This document shows, in pieces, positions 1 to 8,859 of a DNA stretch of 64,000 nucleotides. Both the position numbers and the translations under genes were made by a program. This stretch comes from CAYVZU01 sp964455935. Lineage in GTDB: Bacteria > Fibrobacterota > CAYVZU01. Within the stretch, counting starts at the first letter, position 1, and each line of letters begins with the position of its first letter. Under the pieces are notes generated by a model. The model made no database searches, had not been told where the DNA came from, and worked only from the letters and a program-made list of their open reading frames with translations. The stretch is from NCBI GenBank assembly GCA_964455935.1, contig CAYVZU010000003.1, positions 1 through 64,000 of the forward strand, given 5' to 3'.

Positions 1-71
1 TCGTTACTACCGTCAATGTCAAAGAGCTTTGTCCACGATGTCGTGGCACTTGTCACCTAACACCTTCTTAA

Positions 72-3000
72 TCACGCTGCTTTTATCTCCTCCACTTCCG
101 CGTACACCGGGCTGGGTTGCGATTTTTCCAGGCGTTGGGAGGCCTTGGTGAAATCGATCTGGCCGGGGTTCCAGGCCACATCGCGGACCGTATCGGCTTC
201 CAGCGAGTAGGTCCCCCAGTCCTCAATGACTTTTCCCCAGATCTCGAACGGGCCGGACCCGTGCAGGATCTCGCTGTAGCGCTCGAACACCGTGGGCCAG
301 AGGACAATGTCCATGCACTCGGTCCGGTCTTCCAGGGTCAAGAACTGCATGAATTTCCCGTTGTGGCTGATCAAATACGTCCGCTGGGTAATGGGCCGGC
401 CAAAGACTTTTATCCGCTTTCCTTTGTAGCGATGTAGTTCGGCCGCGGCCACTGTATTGCGCGAGGCCGGATGCAGGTCTAAAATGTCCAGAATGTTCCC
501 GGTGATCATAAAGCCTAGAAGACGGAGTTCGTTCAAGCATTTCTCCACCAGCGGGTAGTCCTTCAGGCCAGGGTGAAACTCGATCCATTCTTTTGGAAAC
601 AGGCGAGGGGAGTCGGTCTGTACTCGTCCGTAAATTCCGTCGAGAAGGGCAATCAGTTCGGGCTGGTTGAGGCCAAAGGTGTCAAAGGCGCCCACCTTGA
701 TCAGGCTCACGGCTTCCTGCTTGCCGATGGGGACCCGCTCCACAAAATCCACCAGGTTGCGGAACCGGCCGTTTTTTTCCCGCTCTTCGACAACGGCTGT
801 CATACTTCGCTCGCTCATGTTGCGGATGTGCATAAAGCCGAGCCGGATCCAATTGTGCTTGCCCCAGTAACGTGCGCGGGAGGAATTAATATCCATGGGC
901 AGAATGCGCAGGCCCCAGCGCCGGGCTTCATCCAGGTACACGTCGGCCGTGTAGAAGCCATGGCGGTTGCTGACCACGGCCGCCAGAAATTGGCTGGGGT
1001 AATGGCATTTCAGGTAGGCGCACTGAAACGAGAGCTGGGCGTAGCTGGCGCTGTGCGACTTGCAGAAACTAAATCCCGAAAAGCTGCTGACGCGCTTCCA
1101 AAGTTCCAATGCCTGTCCTGGTTGAGGCCGCTGTTTCGCATGCATCCGTCCAGAAATTCGCGGGCGGTTTTCTCCCATCCATCGGGAATTCCTTCGTAGA
1201 GTGAGTTCATCATTTTCCGGATTTTATCTGCCTTTTTAAATGTAAGTCCCGCAACAAGATGGCAAATTTTAATAACGTCCTCCTGAAATGCGCAGACGTC
1301 GTGTGTTTCCCTCAGAATCGGCTCCAAAGACGGGTGAATAAACTCCCAATCCAGAATGCCCATTTTGTGCTTGCGGTGACGCTGGATATAAACATCGGCA
1401 TACGCGGTTCCGGCAGGTCGGACAAGGCTTGATGTGACGGCTACCTCGTCAAAACTCTCGGCCTGGATCTTCTTATTCAGCCGTATCTGGGCCGGGCTTT
1501 CGATATAGAAAATCCTGCGCGTGCGGCCATTACGAAGAAGGTGTTTCACCTTGGGATCGTTATAGCATTTTTCGAGGTCCCAGACCTCGGGGTCGGGCAG
1601 GCCCTGCTCTTCGAGCTGTTTGAGCGTGTCACGCAAAACCGAGAGCGAGCCGTTGCCCAGCAAATCGAACTTGATCAGGCCCAGGTCGTCGATGCCGTTG
1701 TGCATGTCGATTTGGGTGATGATCCGGTTCTTCTCGCCGCCCGAGTATTCGCAGGCCACATGGCGCCAAATGGGGTCGTTGGTCACGACCAGGCCGCCCG
1801 GATGCTGTCCCAAAAAGTGCGGTTTGCCTACGATCGCGTCGGAGTATTTCAGGATCTGCCGGATCTCGTCATCGTTGATGGTATGGTTTTGTGGACGCGA
1901 AGGCGGAGTAGGGGACCCGCGCTCGAAATCCTCCAAAAACCCATACCGCCAGAACCGGAGTTCGTTGTCGATCAACTCCGAGATCTGCTCTTCGCTGTAG
2001 CCGAAGACCTTGGCTGTTTCGCGGAATGCGGCACGCTTGCGAAAGTGGTTGGTGGTGCAGATCACGGCTACACGGTCGCGACCCCATTGCTCTGTCACGT
2101 ATTCGAAAATCTGGTCGCGCTCGTCCCAGCCAAAGTCCAGATCCGCGTCGGGCGGAGAGGCCCGATCCTCGTTTAAAAAGCGCTGGAAGTACAGGTTGTA
2201 GCGGATGGGCTCCAGTCGGCTGACACCCAGATTGTAGAAGGTAATCGAGTTGGCTGCGCTGCCGCGTAAGATCGTGCAACTGACTGGCTTGCGATACTTT
2301 GTCTTAAATTTTTCATTAGCCCAGTCTTTGATCTGTTTGACCATTACAAAATACGAGTCGTAGCCCAGCTTGGAGATAACCTCCAGTTCCATTTCCTGGA
2401 TTTCTTTGGCCTTGGAATAATCAGACGAGTTGGCGTATAGAGACTCCAAGCCTGCCATGGCCTGCTCGCGCAAATAAGTTTTTGGAGTGTGGCCTTGGGG
2501 AACCTGAATCTCGGGCATGATCCAGTTTCCCAAACTCAATTCCACGTTACACTGCTGTGCCACCAGGGAGGCATTCTCGATTGCTTCCGGGCAATCCGCG
2601 AAAAGAGAACGCATCTGTGCTTCGGGCGCAAGCATGGCGTCTTCGCTGGCGTATTCGTGCGGCTTAAGCCGGGACAGGGTGGAATTGAGTCCAATCGCTC
2701 TTAATATGCGGTGCAGTTCCCAATCTTTTTTATCCAGAAAGTACGAATCGTTACTTGCCACAACAGGCTGGCCCAGAGTTTCGGCAATGGCCTTGGTTTC
2801 CTTGCTGCGACTGCGCGAAGCCGGTGAATTATGGATCAACTCCGCGTAAACCGAATCGCGGTTTGGGGTGCTGCAGAGGAGCGTAAGTAGATCCGGAAAG
2901 TTCGTGAGTAAAAACAGGTTACACCATTGTTTTTCAAAGACTTGGGCGTAAGAGAACAAGTTCTTGTTGAGGTGGCGTTTTGTGGCGATCTCGCAGAGAT

Positions 3001-3253
3001 CTCCATAGCCTTCGGCATTGCGGGCGAGCAACACAATGTTTTTATGAGGTTTGTCAGGTTCGGTGAGTTCAAGGCCCAGAACAGGTTTGATTCCCTGCTC
3101 TTTACATTCATTATAAAAGAGAATCAGCCCGCTCATCCGGTCCGTATCGGTGAGCGCCAGGGAATCCATTCCCAGTTCCTTGGCCCTGGACACGAGTTGG
3201 CGCACGGAGGGCACTCCGGCAAGCAGGGAAAAGGAGGAATGGGTGTGAAGCAT
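72..3253 (-). pseudogene. dnaE2: DnaE2-like (error-prone) DNA polymerase III alpha subunit, split by a frameshift
   Basis: This C-family DNA polymerase is read in two frames. The first, 3253 down to about 1110, carries an N-terminal PHP domain (LHTHSSFSLLAG, then ALTDTD) and the polymerase palm with the acidic pair in PPDADLDFGWDERD and a third acid in GLIKFDLLG. The second, about 1135 down to 72, carries SFCKSHSASYAQLSFQ and a C-terminal OB-fold region. The two halves abut without loss and give about 1060 residues, normal for DnaE2/ImuC. A one-base change between 1110 and 1135 separates them; sequencing error and true inactivation cannot be told apart. It lies 49 bases after lexA on the same strand, which fits an SOS mutagenesis unit. 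No imuA or imuB lies between them. A replicative DnaE is the alternative, but the text around KMMNSLYEGIPDGW and the lexA linkage favour DnaE2. Confidence 0.78.
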
Positions 3254-3264
3254 AAGATTTGTAG

Positions 3265-3284
3265 GGACACGGCATGCCGTGTCC
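3265..3284. repeat. Perfect 20 bp palindrome between lexA and dnaE2
   Basis: GGACACGGCATGCCGTGTCC is self-complementary without a spacer, preceded by GTAG. It fills much of the 49-base gap between lexA and dnaE2. It shares its outer GACACG/CGTGTC arms with another palindrome at 4075-4094 on the other side of lexA, so it looks like a small REP-type element rather than a protein-binding site unique to this junction. Confidence 0.7.
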
Positions 3285-3302
3285 GCGTATTCTGATTATT
3301 CC

Positions 3303-3911
3303 TCATGGGTTTGTTCGAATCACCAAAACAACTTTACCAAGTATCTCGAAGTGGTGTACCCTATCTGGTTGAACCACAATTGGTTCCATTGCGTCATTGG
3401 CTGGCACCAAAAGCACATCTTTTTCGGAGTTGCGAACGTATTTAAGTGTGGCTTCCTCGTTCCAAATCACCGCAGCTATATCCGAATCCGACACCATGGG
3501 TTGCTTCTGGATCACCACCATGTCTCCGTCCATGATGTGGGCGTTGATCATGCTGTTTCCTTTAACGCGGAGCGCGAAGAATTTGCCCTTGCTGTTATCA
3601 ATTCCAAGCGGCGAAAGATCCAGCTTGGTCTCGATGTTCTCGATGGCTTCAATGGGGGCGCCGGCGGCGATTCGGCCCACAAGCGGGACCTCGTGCGCGG
3701 GCGGACGAAGCGAGTGCAATCCCCGGCTTCCTTTACGTATCTGAAGATAGCCCTTCTTCTCAATGGCCCGGATATGGTCTGCGACTGCCGTGGGGGAAGC
3801 AAATCCAAAATGGGTTTGGATCTCCTGATAGCTGGGTGGCCGACCGTGCTTGCGGTCGTATTGCTCGATGTAGTCCAGAATTTTATCCTGGCGCTTGGTT
3901 AGTTCCCTCAT
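3303..3911 (-). CDS. lexA: LexA SOS repressor/autoprotease
   Basis: This is a 202-residue LexA. The N-terminal winged helix-turn-helix is RELTKRQDKILDYI followed by PSYQEIQTHFGFASPTAV. The self-cleavage site is Ala83-Gly84 in GRIAAGAP. The S24-type protease dyad is Ser110 (VKGNSM) and Lys147 (EEATLKYV). I chose the ATG at 3911 because AAGGAG lies five bases upstream and because LexA proteins typically begin MxELTxRQ; an upstream in-frame ATG at 3938 would add nine residues and overlap the leader. The gene is autoregulated through the operator at 3940-3959 and is followed by the dnaE2-like polymerase, so it probably controls a minimal SOS mutagenesis operon. Confidence 0.96.
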   Translation of the reverse strand: MRELTKRQDKILDYIEQYDRKHGRPPSYQEIQTHFGFASPTAVADHIRAIEKKGYLQIRKGSRGLHSLRPPAHEVPLVGRIAAGAPIEAIENIETKLDLSPLGIDNSKGKFFALRVKGNSMINAHIMDGDMVVIQKQPMVSDSDIAAVIWNEEATLKYVRNSEKDVLLVPANDAMEPIVVQPDRVHHFEILGKVVLVIRTNP

Positions 3912-3939
3912 TGACTCTCCTTGCACATTGCGCGCCATA

Positions 3940-3977
3940 TACTGTTAAAATATACAGTAGTATGGCAGGAATGTCAA
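3940..3977 (-). promoter_or_regulatory. lexA promoter with LexA box overlapping the -10
   Basis: On the minus strand TTGACA (3977-3972), a 17-base spacer and TATATT (3954-3949) form a near-consensus sigma-70 promoter pointing at lexA. A 20 bp operator, TACTGTTAAAATATACAGTA on the plus strand (3940-3959), overlaps the -10 and contains CTGT-N8-ACAG, the form known from gamma- and beta-proteobacterial LexA boxes. Occupancy would block RNA polymerase directly, as expected for LexA autorepression. Confidence 0.9.
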
Positions 3978-4011
3978 ATGGTGTGCTTCTGTAATTCTTT
4001 TCTGTTGTGTG

Positions 4012-4029
4012 GCACGCACTTGTGCGTGC
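4012..4029. repeat. 18 bp palindrome in the lexA-pckG intergenic region
   Basis: GCACGCAC-TT-GTGCGTGC has two perfect 8 bp arms. Its core (CGCAC/GTGCG) is shared with the palindrome 46 bases downstream at 4075-4094. Its position between divergent genes is not obviously tied to either promoter, so a REP-like element is the most economical reading. Confidence 0.6.
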
Positions 4030-4074
4030 AAAGCACAATGAATTTCCACTCGATGAGCTGTTCGGCCGATACAG

Positions 4075-4094
4075 GACACGCACAAGTGCGTGTC
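4075..4094. repeat. 20 bp palindrome in the lexA-pckG intergenic region
   Basis: GACACGCAC-AA-GTGCGTGTC has perfect 9 bp arms. It shares its outer arms with the palindrome at 3265-3284 and its core with that at 4012-4029, which ties the three together as one small repeat family around lexA. Confidence 0.6.
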
Positions 4095-4153
4095 ACGCCG
4101 GGATCATCTCCTGCGAAATGCATCTGCCGACATGGAGCGGCTATGCAGTTAAT

Positions 4154-4173
4154 CCTGGAATTTCAGTTCCAGG
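4154..4173 (+). other. Hairpin in the pckG leader; remainder of the lexA-pckG intergenic region
   Basis: CCTGGAA-TTTCAG-TTCCAGG forms a 7 bp stem about 107 bases upstream of the pckG start. No U-run follows, so it is not a typical terminator; it could shape the pckG leader RNA. The rest of the 369-base lexA-pckG space (3912-4280) holds the lexA control region and two palindromes, and I see no gene in it. Confidence 0.4.
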
Positions 4174-4280
4174 ACAAACATGTCTGGTGCTATTGGAACG
4201 CAATAAGTATTTTCTATCGGTTTGCCCGGTCGAAAGATAAGGCACGATCAAGAAAACCAAGAACAAAGATTGGAGGAGTC

Positions 4281-6068
4281 ATGGCAGCAAAGGTTCAACA
4301 CGCAAAGCTCGAGAAATGGGTTCAGGAAGTGGCTGCAATGTGCCAGCCAGATTCGATTGTCTGGTGCGATGGCTCCAAAAAAGAGTACGACACCCTCATG
4401 GCGCAGATGGTCAAAAGCGGCAGCGCGACTCCTCTTAAGAAACGGCCTAACAGCTTTCTTTTCCGCTCCGATCCCAGCGATGTGGCTCGCGTGGAAGACC
4501 GTACATATATAAGCACTCCCAAGCAGATCGAGGCTGGTCCTACGAATAATTGGATCGATCCCAATCAACTCAAGGAAACCATGAAAGGCCTCTATAAGGG
4601 GTGCATGAAAGGCCGGCCGCTGTATGTGATTCCTTTTTCAATGGGTCCCATTGGCTCACCCATAGCCAAGATCGGTATCGAACTGACCGACAGCCCGTAT
4701 GTGGTCTGCAACATGCAAATCATGACCCGCGTGGGCGACAAGGTCCTGGAACAACTGGGAGCCGACGGTGAGTTCATCCCATGCCTGCATTCCATTGGCG
4801 CTCCTTTGGCCCCGGGGGAAAAAGACAGGCCCTGGCCCTGCGCGCCGATTGAGAAGAAGTATATCAGTCACTTCCCGGACGAAAACCAGATCTGGTCATA
4901 TGGTTCCGGGTACGGCGGCAACGCGCTTCTTGGCAAGAAATGCCTGGCTCTGCGTATCGCTTCCAGCATGGCGCGGCGCGAGGGTTGGATGGCCGAGCAT
5001 ATGCTGATTTTGCGCATGACCAATCCCAAAGGCAATAAATTCCACATCGCGGCGGCGTTCCCGTCGGCCTGCGGCAAGACAAACCTGGCGATGATGCAGC
5101 CCACGATTCCCGGATGGAAGTGCGAGTGCATCGGCGACGACATCGCCTGGATGAAGATCAGGCCCGACGGCCGTCTGCATGCCATCAACCCCGAGGCGGG
5201 TTTCTTTGGTGTTGCGCCGGGGACATCTTACAAATCCAACCCGATGGCCATGGATACAATCAAAGAGAACGCGATTTTCACGAATTGCGCCCTCACCGAT
5301 GACGGCGATATCTGGTGGGAAGGCATGGATGGCAACCCGCCCGCTCATGCGATAGATTGGAAAGGTAAAAATTGGACCCCAAGCGGAAGCGATGTGGCCG
5401 CTCATGCCAACGCGCGGTTCACGGTTCCGGCCCGGCAATGCCCGGTTATCTGTGAAGACTGGGAGAAGCCGGAAGGCGTACCGATCGATATCTTCGTGTT
5501 CGGTGGCCGGCGGGCCGGAGTGGTTCCATTGGTCCATGAGTCTTTCGACTGGGATCATGGCGTGTTTATGGGGGCAACCGCGGCTTCTGAAACAACGGCC
5601 GCCAATATTGGCGCTGTGGGAAACCTTCGGCGCGACCCGTTTGCCATGAAGCCGTTTTGCGGCTACAACATGGGCGATTACTTCCAGCACTGGCTTAATA
5701 TGGGCGACAATCTTGGATCCAAGGCACCCAAAATATTCTATGTCAATTGGTTCCGCAAAGGCCCCAGTGGCAAGTTCCTTTGGCCCGGTTTTGGCGAAAA
5801 CAGCCGCGTGCTGAAATGGATGTGCGAGCGCGTGGAAGGCGCGGTCCAGGCCGAGAAAACGGCCATCGGTTTCGTTCCGAAGTCGGGCGATCTCGATACC
5901 GCGGGCCTTTCAATTGCGGCCGACTCCATGCAGGAGCTTCTGCGCGTGGACGCGGCGGCTTGGAAAAACGAATTGGCCGATATCGAGAAGCATTTCGCGC
6001 AGTTCGGCGAGCGAACGCCGGAGCGCTTAATGCGTCAATTAAGCGAGCTGAAGGCCAGGCTCGGATAG
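4281..6068 (+). CDS. pckG: Phosphoenolpyruvate carboxykinase (GTP)
   Basis: This cytosolic enzyme interconverts oxaloacetate plus GTP with phosphoenolpyruvate, CO2 and GDP, the gateway step between the TCA cycle and gluconeogenesis. The 595-residue protein has the GTP-type PEPCK signature FPSACGKTN (P-loop with the reactive active-site cysteine), [10 protein letters not shown] (metal-binding kinase-2 motif), the PEPCK-specific [12 protein letters not shown], and the guanine-binding segment near [13 protein letters not shown]. The ATG at 4281 is chosen for its GGAGGAG ribosome-binding site at 4272-4278; the frame is open further upstream, but that would run through the lexA promoter. It appears to be monocistronic, with a hairpin following. 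Confidence 0.96.
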   Translation: MAAKVQHAKLEKWVQEVAAMCQPDSIVWCDGSKKEYDTLMAQMVKSGSATPLKKRPNSFLFRSDPSDVARVEDRTYISTPKQIEAGPTNNWIDPNQLKETMKGLYKGCMKGRPLYVIPFSMGPIGSPIAKIGIELTDSPYVVCNMQIMTRVGDKVLEQLGADGEFIPCLHSIGAPLAPGEKDRPWPCAPIEKKYISHFPDENQIWSYGSGYGGNALLGKKCLALRIASSMARREGWMAEHMLILRMTNPKGNKFHIAAAFPSACGKTNLAMMQPTIPGWKCECIGDDIAWMKIRPDGRLHAINPEAGFFGVAPGTSYKSNPMAMDTIKENAIFTNCALTDDGDIWWEGMDGNPPAHAIDWKGKNWTPSGSDVAAHANARFTVPARQCPVICEDWEKPEGVPIDIFVFGGRRAGVVPLVHESFDWDHGVFMGATAASETTAANIGAVGNLRRDPFAMKPFCGYNMGDYFQHWLNMGDNLGSKAPKIFYVNWFRKGPSGKFLWPGFGENSRVLKWMCERVEGAVQAEKTAIGFVPKSGDLDTAGLSIAADSMQELLRVDAAAWKNELADIEKHFAQFGERTPERLMRQLSELKARLG

Positions 6069-6097
6069 CTTTAAAAAAATCACTCAGTAGAACACTG

Positions 6098-6125
6098 AAA
6101 GGGCCGGGAAATCTCCCGACCCTTT
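6098..6125 (+). terminator. Hairpin after pckG, possible terminator
   Basis: AAAGGG-C-CGGGA, a short AATC loop and TCCCG-A-CCCTTT form a GC-rich stem of about 12 bp, 30 bases after the pckG stop. There is no clear T-run after it, so termination is plausible but not certain. Confidence 0.45.
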
Positions 6126-6128
6126 CCA

Positions 6129-6367
6129 GAGCGCATCTCTAAAAGGATTGCGTCGGCCAAAGCCCGAGCGAAAACGGCGCAGACACTCGAAGGCCAGGAT
6201 GGCCGAAGAGCACTCGCCTTTGGCGAGCCCATGGGGCGCGAGGCGTGATGCCGAGCGTGTACGCGCGCGAAGCAGGCGTATCAGAGGGAGATACGCCGAT
6301 GGAGCGCAACGCAGCATGCGACGTTTGCAGCCGGGCGACGCCAGAAAGCCTTTTAGAGATGCGCTCT
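6129..6367. repeat. 239 bp element bounded by 19 bp inverted repeats (MITE-like)
   Basis: The left end AGAGCGCATCTCTAAAAGG (6129-6147) recurs as its exact reverse complement at 6349-6367. Similarity continues inward with GCGTCG on both sides, and each end is itself partly palindromic. The interior is GC-rich with several short inverted repeats and no convincing gene. I find no clear target duplication. It fills most of the 320-base space between pckG and the next gene, ending about 20 bases before that gene's start. A miniature inverted-repeat element or a structured RNA are the two readings; the repeat ends favour the first. Confidence 0.65.
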
Positions 6368-6388
6368 AAACGATCCGGGAGAGCAGGA

Positions 6389-7708
6389 ATGGCAAGCGAA
6401 ACAATTTCGGCCATCGCTGAAGAACTTAATCAGTCTATTCGGTCGGGAAACACCGGCGTATTCGAAATGCTTTCGGTGCTTGGACGGCGCGCCTTTTTGC
6501 CCAAAGGAATTCTGGTACAGGGCGCCGAGGCAGGGGAGAAGGCCAAGAAGTACAATGCCACCATTGGGATCGCTACGGAAAACCGGACTCCCATGGGGCT
6601 TGCTTCGGTCACAAAGCATTTCAGCGGGATTACAAGTTCGGAGTCGCTGACCTATGCTCCTCCAACAGGCCGCATGGATTTGCGGATGAAATGGAAAGAG
6701 GGCTTAGCAGCCAAGAACCCTTTGCTAGGCGGGAAGCGATATTCGCTGCCCATTGTGACAAACGGCGTAACGCATGCCCTTAGTCTGTTGGGCGATCTTT
6801 TCGTTGATCGGGGCGATACCGTGATCGTTACCGATAAATACTGGGAGAATTACAACCTGGTTTTCAATGTCTGCCGCGGCGCAAAAATCAGAACATTTCC
6901 TACGTTCACCAAAACCGGCGGCTTTAATGTGGCAGGCTTGGAGAAAGCGCTGGAGCGGGCATCCTTAAAAGGGAAAGCATTTGTTATCCTGAATTTCCCC
7001 AACAATCCCACTGGCTATGCTCCAACGAAGGACGAAGCCCAGGCGATCGGTAGAATTCTGATCGCGGCCGCGGAAAATGGAACCAAAGTTATTTCAGTAT
7101 GCGATGACGCGTATTTTGGCCTTTTCTACGAGCCCGACGTATTCGAGCAGTCTCTCTTTGCCCTGGTTGCGGATGCGCATCCCAACCTGCTGGCCGTGAA
7201 AGTGGACGGGCCCACAAAGGAGCTCTACGTCTGGGGTTTCCGCACGGGATTTGTAACGTTCTCCACTAAGGTCGCCGCAGACGGCAATGCATTTTATGCT
7301 GCCATGGAGAAGAAATTCGCGGGCCAGATTCGGGCCAATATCTCCAATTGCTCGCATCCATCTCAGTCGATTGTCCTCAAGGCAATGCAGGACCCCAATT
7401 TCGGAGCCGAATGCGCTCAGAAAAAGGAAATCCTCAAAGCCCGCGCGCTCAAGGTCAAAGAGATTCTAGGCCGGGGTGTGGGAAAGCGCTTTTGGGTGCC
7501 ATACCCGTTCAATTCCGGGTACTTCATGTGCGTGCGGCTCAAGAAAATCGAAGGGGAGAAATTCCGAAAGCATCTCCTGGATCAGCATGGCGTCGGCGTG
7601 ATCGCCGATGGAACAAGCGATATCCGGATTGCGTTCTCGTCCGTTGAACTGGAAAACCTGGAAGACCTGTTTGGGATTCTGGAGAAAGCGGCCGGAGAGC
7701 TGAGTTAG
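6389..7708 (+). CDS. Class I/II aminotransferase (fold type I PLP enzyme)
   Basis: A 439-residue PLP-dependent aminotransferase. The fold is shown by the cofactor region VTNGVTHALSLLGD, by NFPNNPTGY (substrate/PLP contact), by SVCDDAYFGLFYE (Asp contacting the pyridine nitrogen), and by the Schiff-base lysine region DGPTKELYVWGFRTGF. The last segment, WGFR in place of the usual SxSK spacing, belongs to a subgroup seen in varied anaerobes. The substrate cannot be read from sequence. The ATG at 6389 follows GGGAGAG closely and sits just after the inverted-repeat element, so transcription probably crosses or starts in that element. Confidence 0.85.
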   Translation: MASETISAIAEELNQSIRSGNTGVFEMLSVLGRRAFLPKGILVQGAEAGEKAKKYNATIGIATENRTPMGLASVTKHFSGITSSESLTYAPPTGRMDLRMKWKEGLAAKNPLLGGKRYSLPIVTNGVTHALSLLGDLFVDRGDTVIVTDKYWENYNLVFNVCRGAKIRTFPTFTKTGGFNVAGLEKALERASLKGKAFVILNFPNNPTGYAPTKDEAQAIGRILIAAAENGTKVISVCDDAYFGLFYEPDVFEQSLFALVADAHPNLLAVKVDGPTKELYVWGFRTGFVTFSTKVAADGNAFYAAMEKKFAGQIRANISNCSHPSQSIVLKAMQDPNFGAECAQKKEILKARALKVKEILGRGVGKRFWVPYPFNSGYFMCVRLKKIEGEKFRKHLLDQHGVGVIADGTSDIRIAFSSVELENLEDLFGILEKAAGELS

Positions 7709-7735
7709 TCGGTGACTACTCAGCGCGCCCCATCA

Positions 7736-7797
7736 ATCCCCGAAGGGGGACTTCCAAGACACCTTCCTCCCTGCGGGGGAAGGATGGGATGGGGGCG
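7736..7797. repeat. GC-rich CCCCGAAGGGGG-type repeat between genes
   Basis: This intergenic stretch contains CCCCGAAGGGGGAC and TCCCTGCGGGGGAAGG. It resembles, on the same theme, the CCCCCTC/GAGGGGG repeats that surround the DUF559 gene near 47 kb. It looks like a dispersed hairpin repeat and has no coding content. Confidence 0.45.
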
Positions 7798-7840
7798 TCA
7801 GGCTACGTGAGCAATTATAACTAACCTTTGGATTTCTGAA

Positions 7841-8428
7841 ATGATCATCCATTCCGCCGAATTTCTGATCAGCGCAGCCGGCGCGGCGCAGTTTCCGTTG
7901 GACGATCTGCCCGAAATCGCTTTTGCCGGCCGGTCGAATGTCGGCAAGTCGTCCTTGATCAACAAGCTTCTGGGGCGCAGGAGCCTTGCGCGCACCAGCA
8001 ATAAACCAGGCAAGACGCGGCAAATTAATTTTTATCTAATCAATGAAAATCTCCGGTTTGCCGATCTGCCCGGGTACGGTTACGCCAAAGTATCCCATGA
8101 CGAGCGGGAATCGTGGCGCCGGCTTATCGAAGCATATTTGAACTCCAGGCCAAACCTGCGAGGCGTCATTCAGATCGTCGATGCGCGGCACCCGGACCAG
8201 CAAAATGACGTGGTCCTTTCAAAGTTTCTTTTCTCCCTTGGTGTCCGAAGCTGGATTGCGGCCAACAAAACCGACAAGCTGAAAAGGACCGAGCTTGCCA
8301 ATTCACTGAAGATCATCAAAGAGTCTTATGGCAAGGGTGCGCTTCCGGTTTCGGCCGAAACAGGCGAAGGGGTGGAGGAGCTTTGGACTCTAATTGAGAG
8401 TTGGACTAATCCAGGAGAGGCCCTTTGA
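7841..8428 (+). CDS. engB: Ribosome biogenesis GTP-binding protein EngB/YsxC
   Basis: A 195-residue TRAFAC-class GTPase needed for late large-subunit ribosome assembly. All G motifs are visible: G1 GRSNVGKSS, G2 around KPGKTRQIN, G3 DLPGYGYAK, G4 NKTDK and G5 SAETGEG. The length is typical of the family. Translation of the downstream membrane protein is coupled by a four-base overlap (TTGA). Confidence 0.96.
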   Translation: MIIHSAEFLISAAGAAQFPLDDLPEIAFAGRSNVGKSSLINKLLGRRSLARTSNKPGKTRQINFYLINENLRFADLPGYGYAKVSHDERESWRRLIEAYLNSRPNLRGVIQIVDARHPDQQNDVVLSKFLFSLGVRSWIAANKTDKLKRTELANSLKIIKESYGKGALPVSAETGEGVEELWTLIESWTNPGEAL

Positions 8429-8694
8429 AAAAGACGCTGATTCTGCGGATTCTGAATCCTCTATTGTTTGTCGCGCTTATTTTGCAGGCCGCGGCGATCC
8501 TCTGTTTCAAAGCCGGAATTGCGGCGAATATCATGTTTCAGGTTCACCAAGCAAACGGGCTTGTGCTGATTGGTCTTGCGCTGCTGCATTTCGGCCTCAA
8601 TTGGGCTTGGGTTAGGGCCACATACTTCACCGCTGCCCGCAAAATGTCCGCTAAGCCCGCCGGGGTTGTTGAGAATACGAAAGCACAAAAATAG
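8425..8694 (+). CDS. Small two-helix membrane protein, DUF4405-like
   Basis: An 89-residue protein starting at TTG inside the engB stop (TTGA overlap), with AGGAGAGG at 8412-8419 as its ribosome-binding site. Two hydrophobic segments are separated by a short loop (about residues 9-32 and 42-62). The second, HQANGLVLIGLALLHFGLNW, has the spaced histidines and the LNW ending typical of DUF4405/cytochrome-b-like small membrane proteins, so haem binding is possible but unproven. The tail is charged and cytosolic. The role is unknown; the coupling to engB may be incidental. Confidence 0.7.
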   Translation: MKKTLILRILNPLLFVALILQAAAILCFKAGIAANIMFQVHQANGLVLIGLALLHFGLNWAWVRATYFTAARKMSAKPAGVVENTKAQK

Positions 8695-8859
8695 GCCAAC
8701 TTCAGAACTTTTCTTATACCAGCGTCCTGGTTCGATTCGCGGCCTACCAAGCTTCCCCAATTCCCGTATTTCGGTTGAGGTCTTCCCATGCAGAATTCTA
8801 AATTAGGAATTCTCATCGGTCTGGTTCTGGACTGACATACCCACCCAAGGAGGACCCTG

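Noticed and set aside
3921..4280. N-terminal extension of pckG by 120 codons
   Set aside because: It would cover the lexA promoter and operator and has no ribosome-binding site; the start at 4281 does and matches the family length.
4896..5690. 264-codon open frame antisense to pckG
   Set aside because: It lies wholly inside pckG on the other strand, has no recognisable motif and is explained by GC-rich third-position bias.
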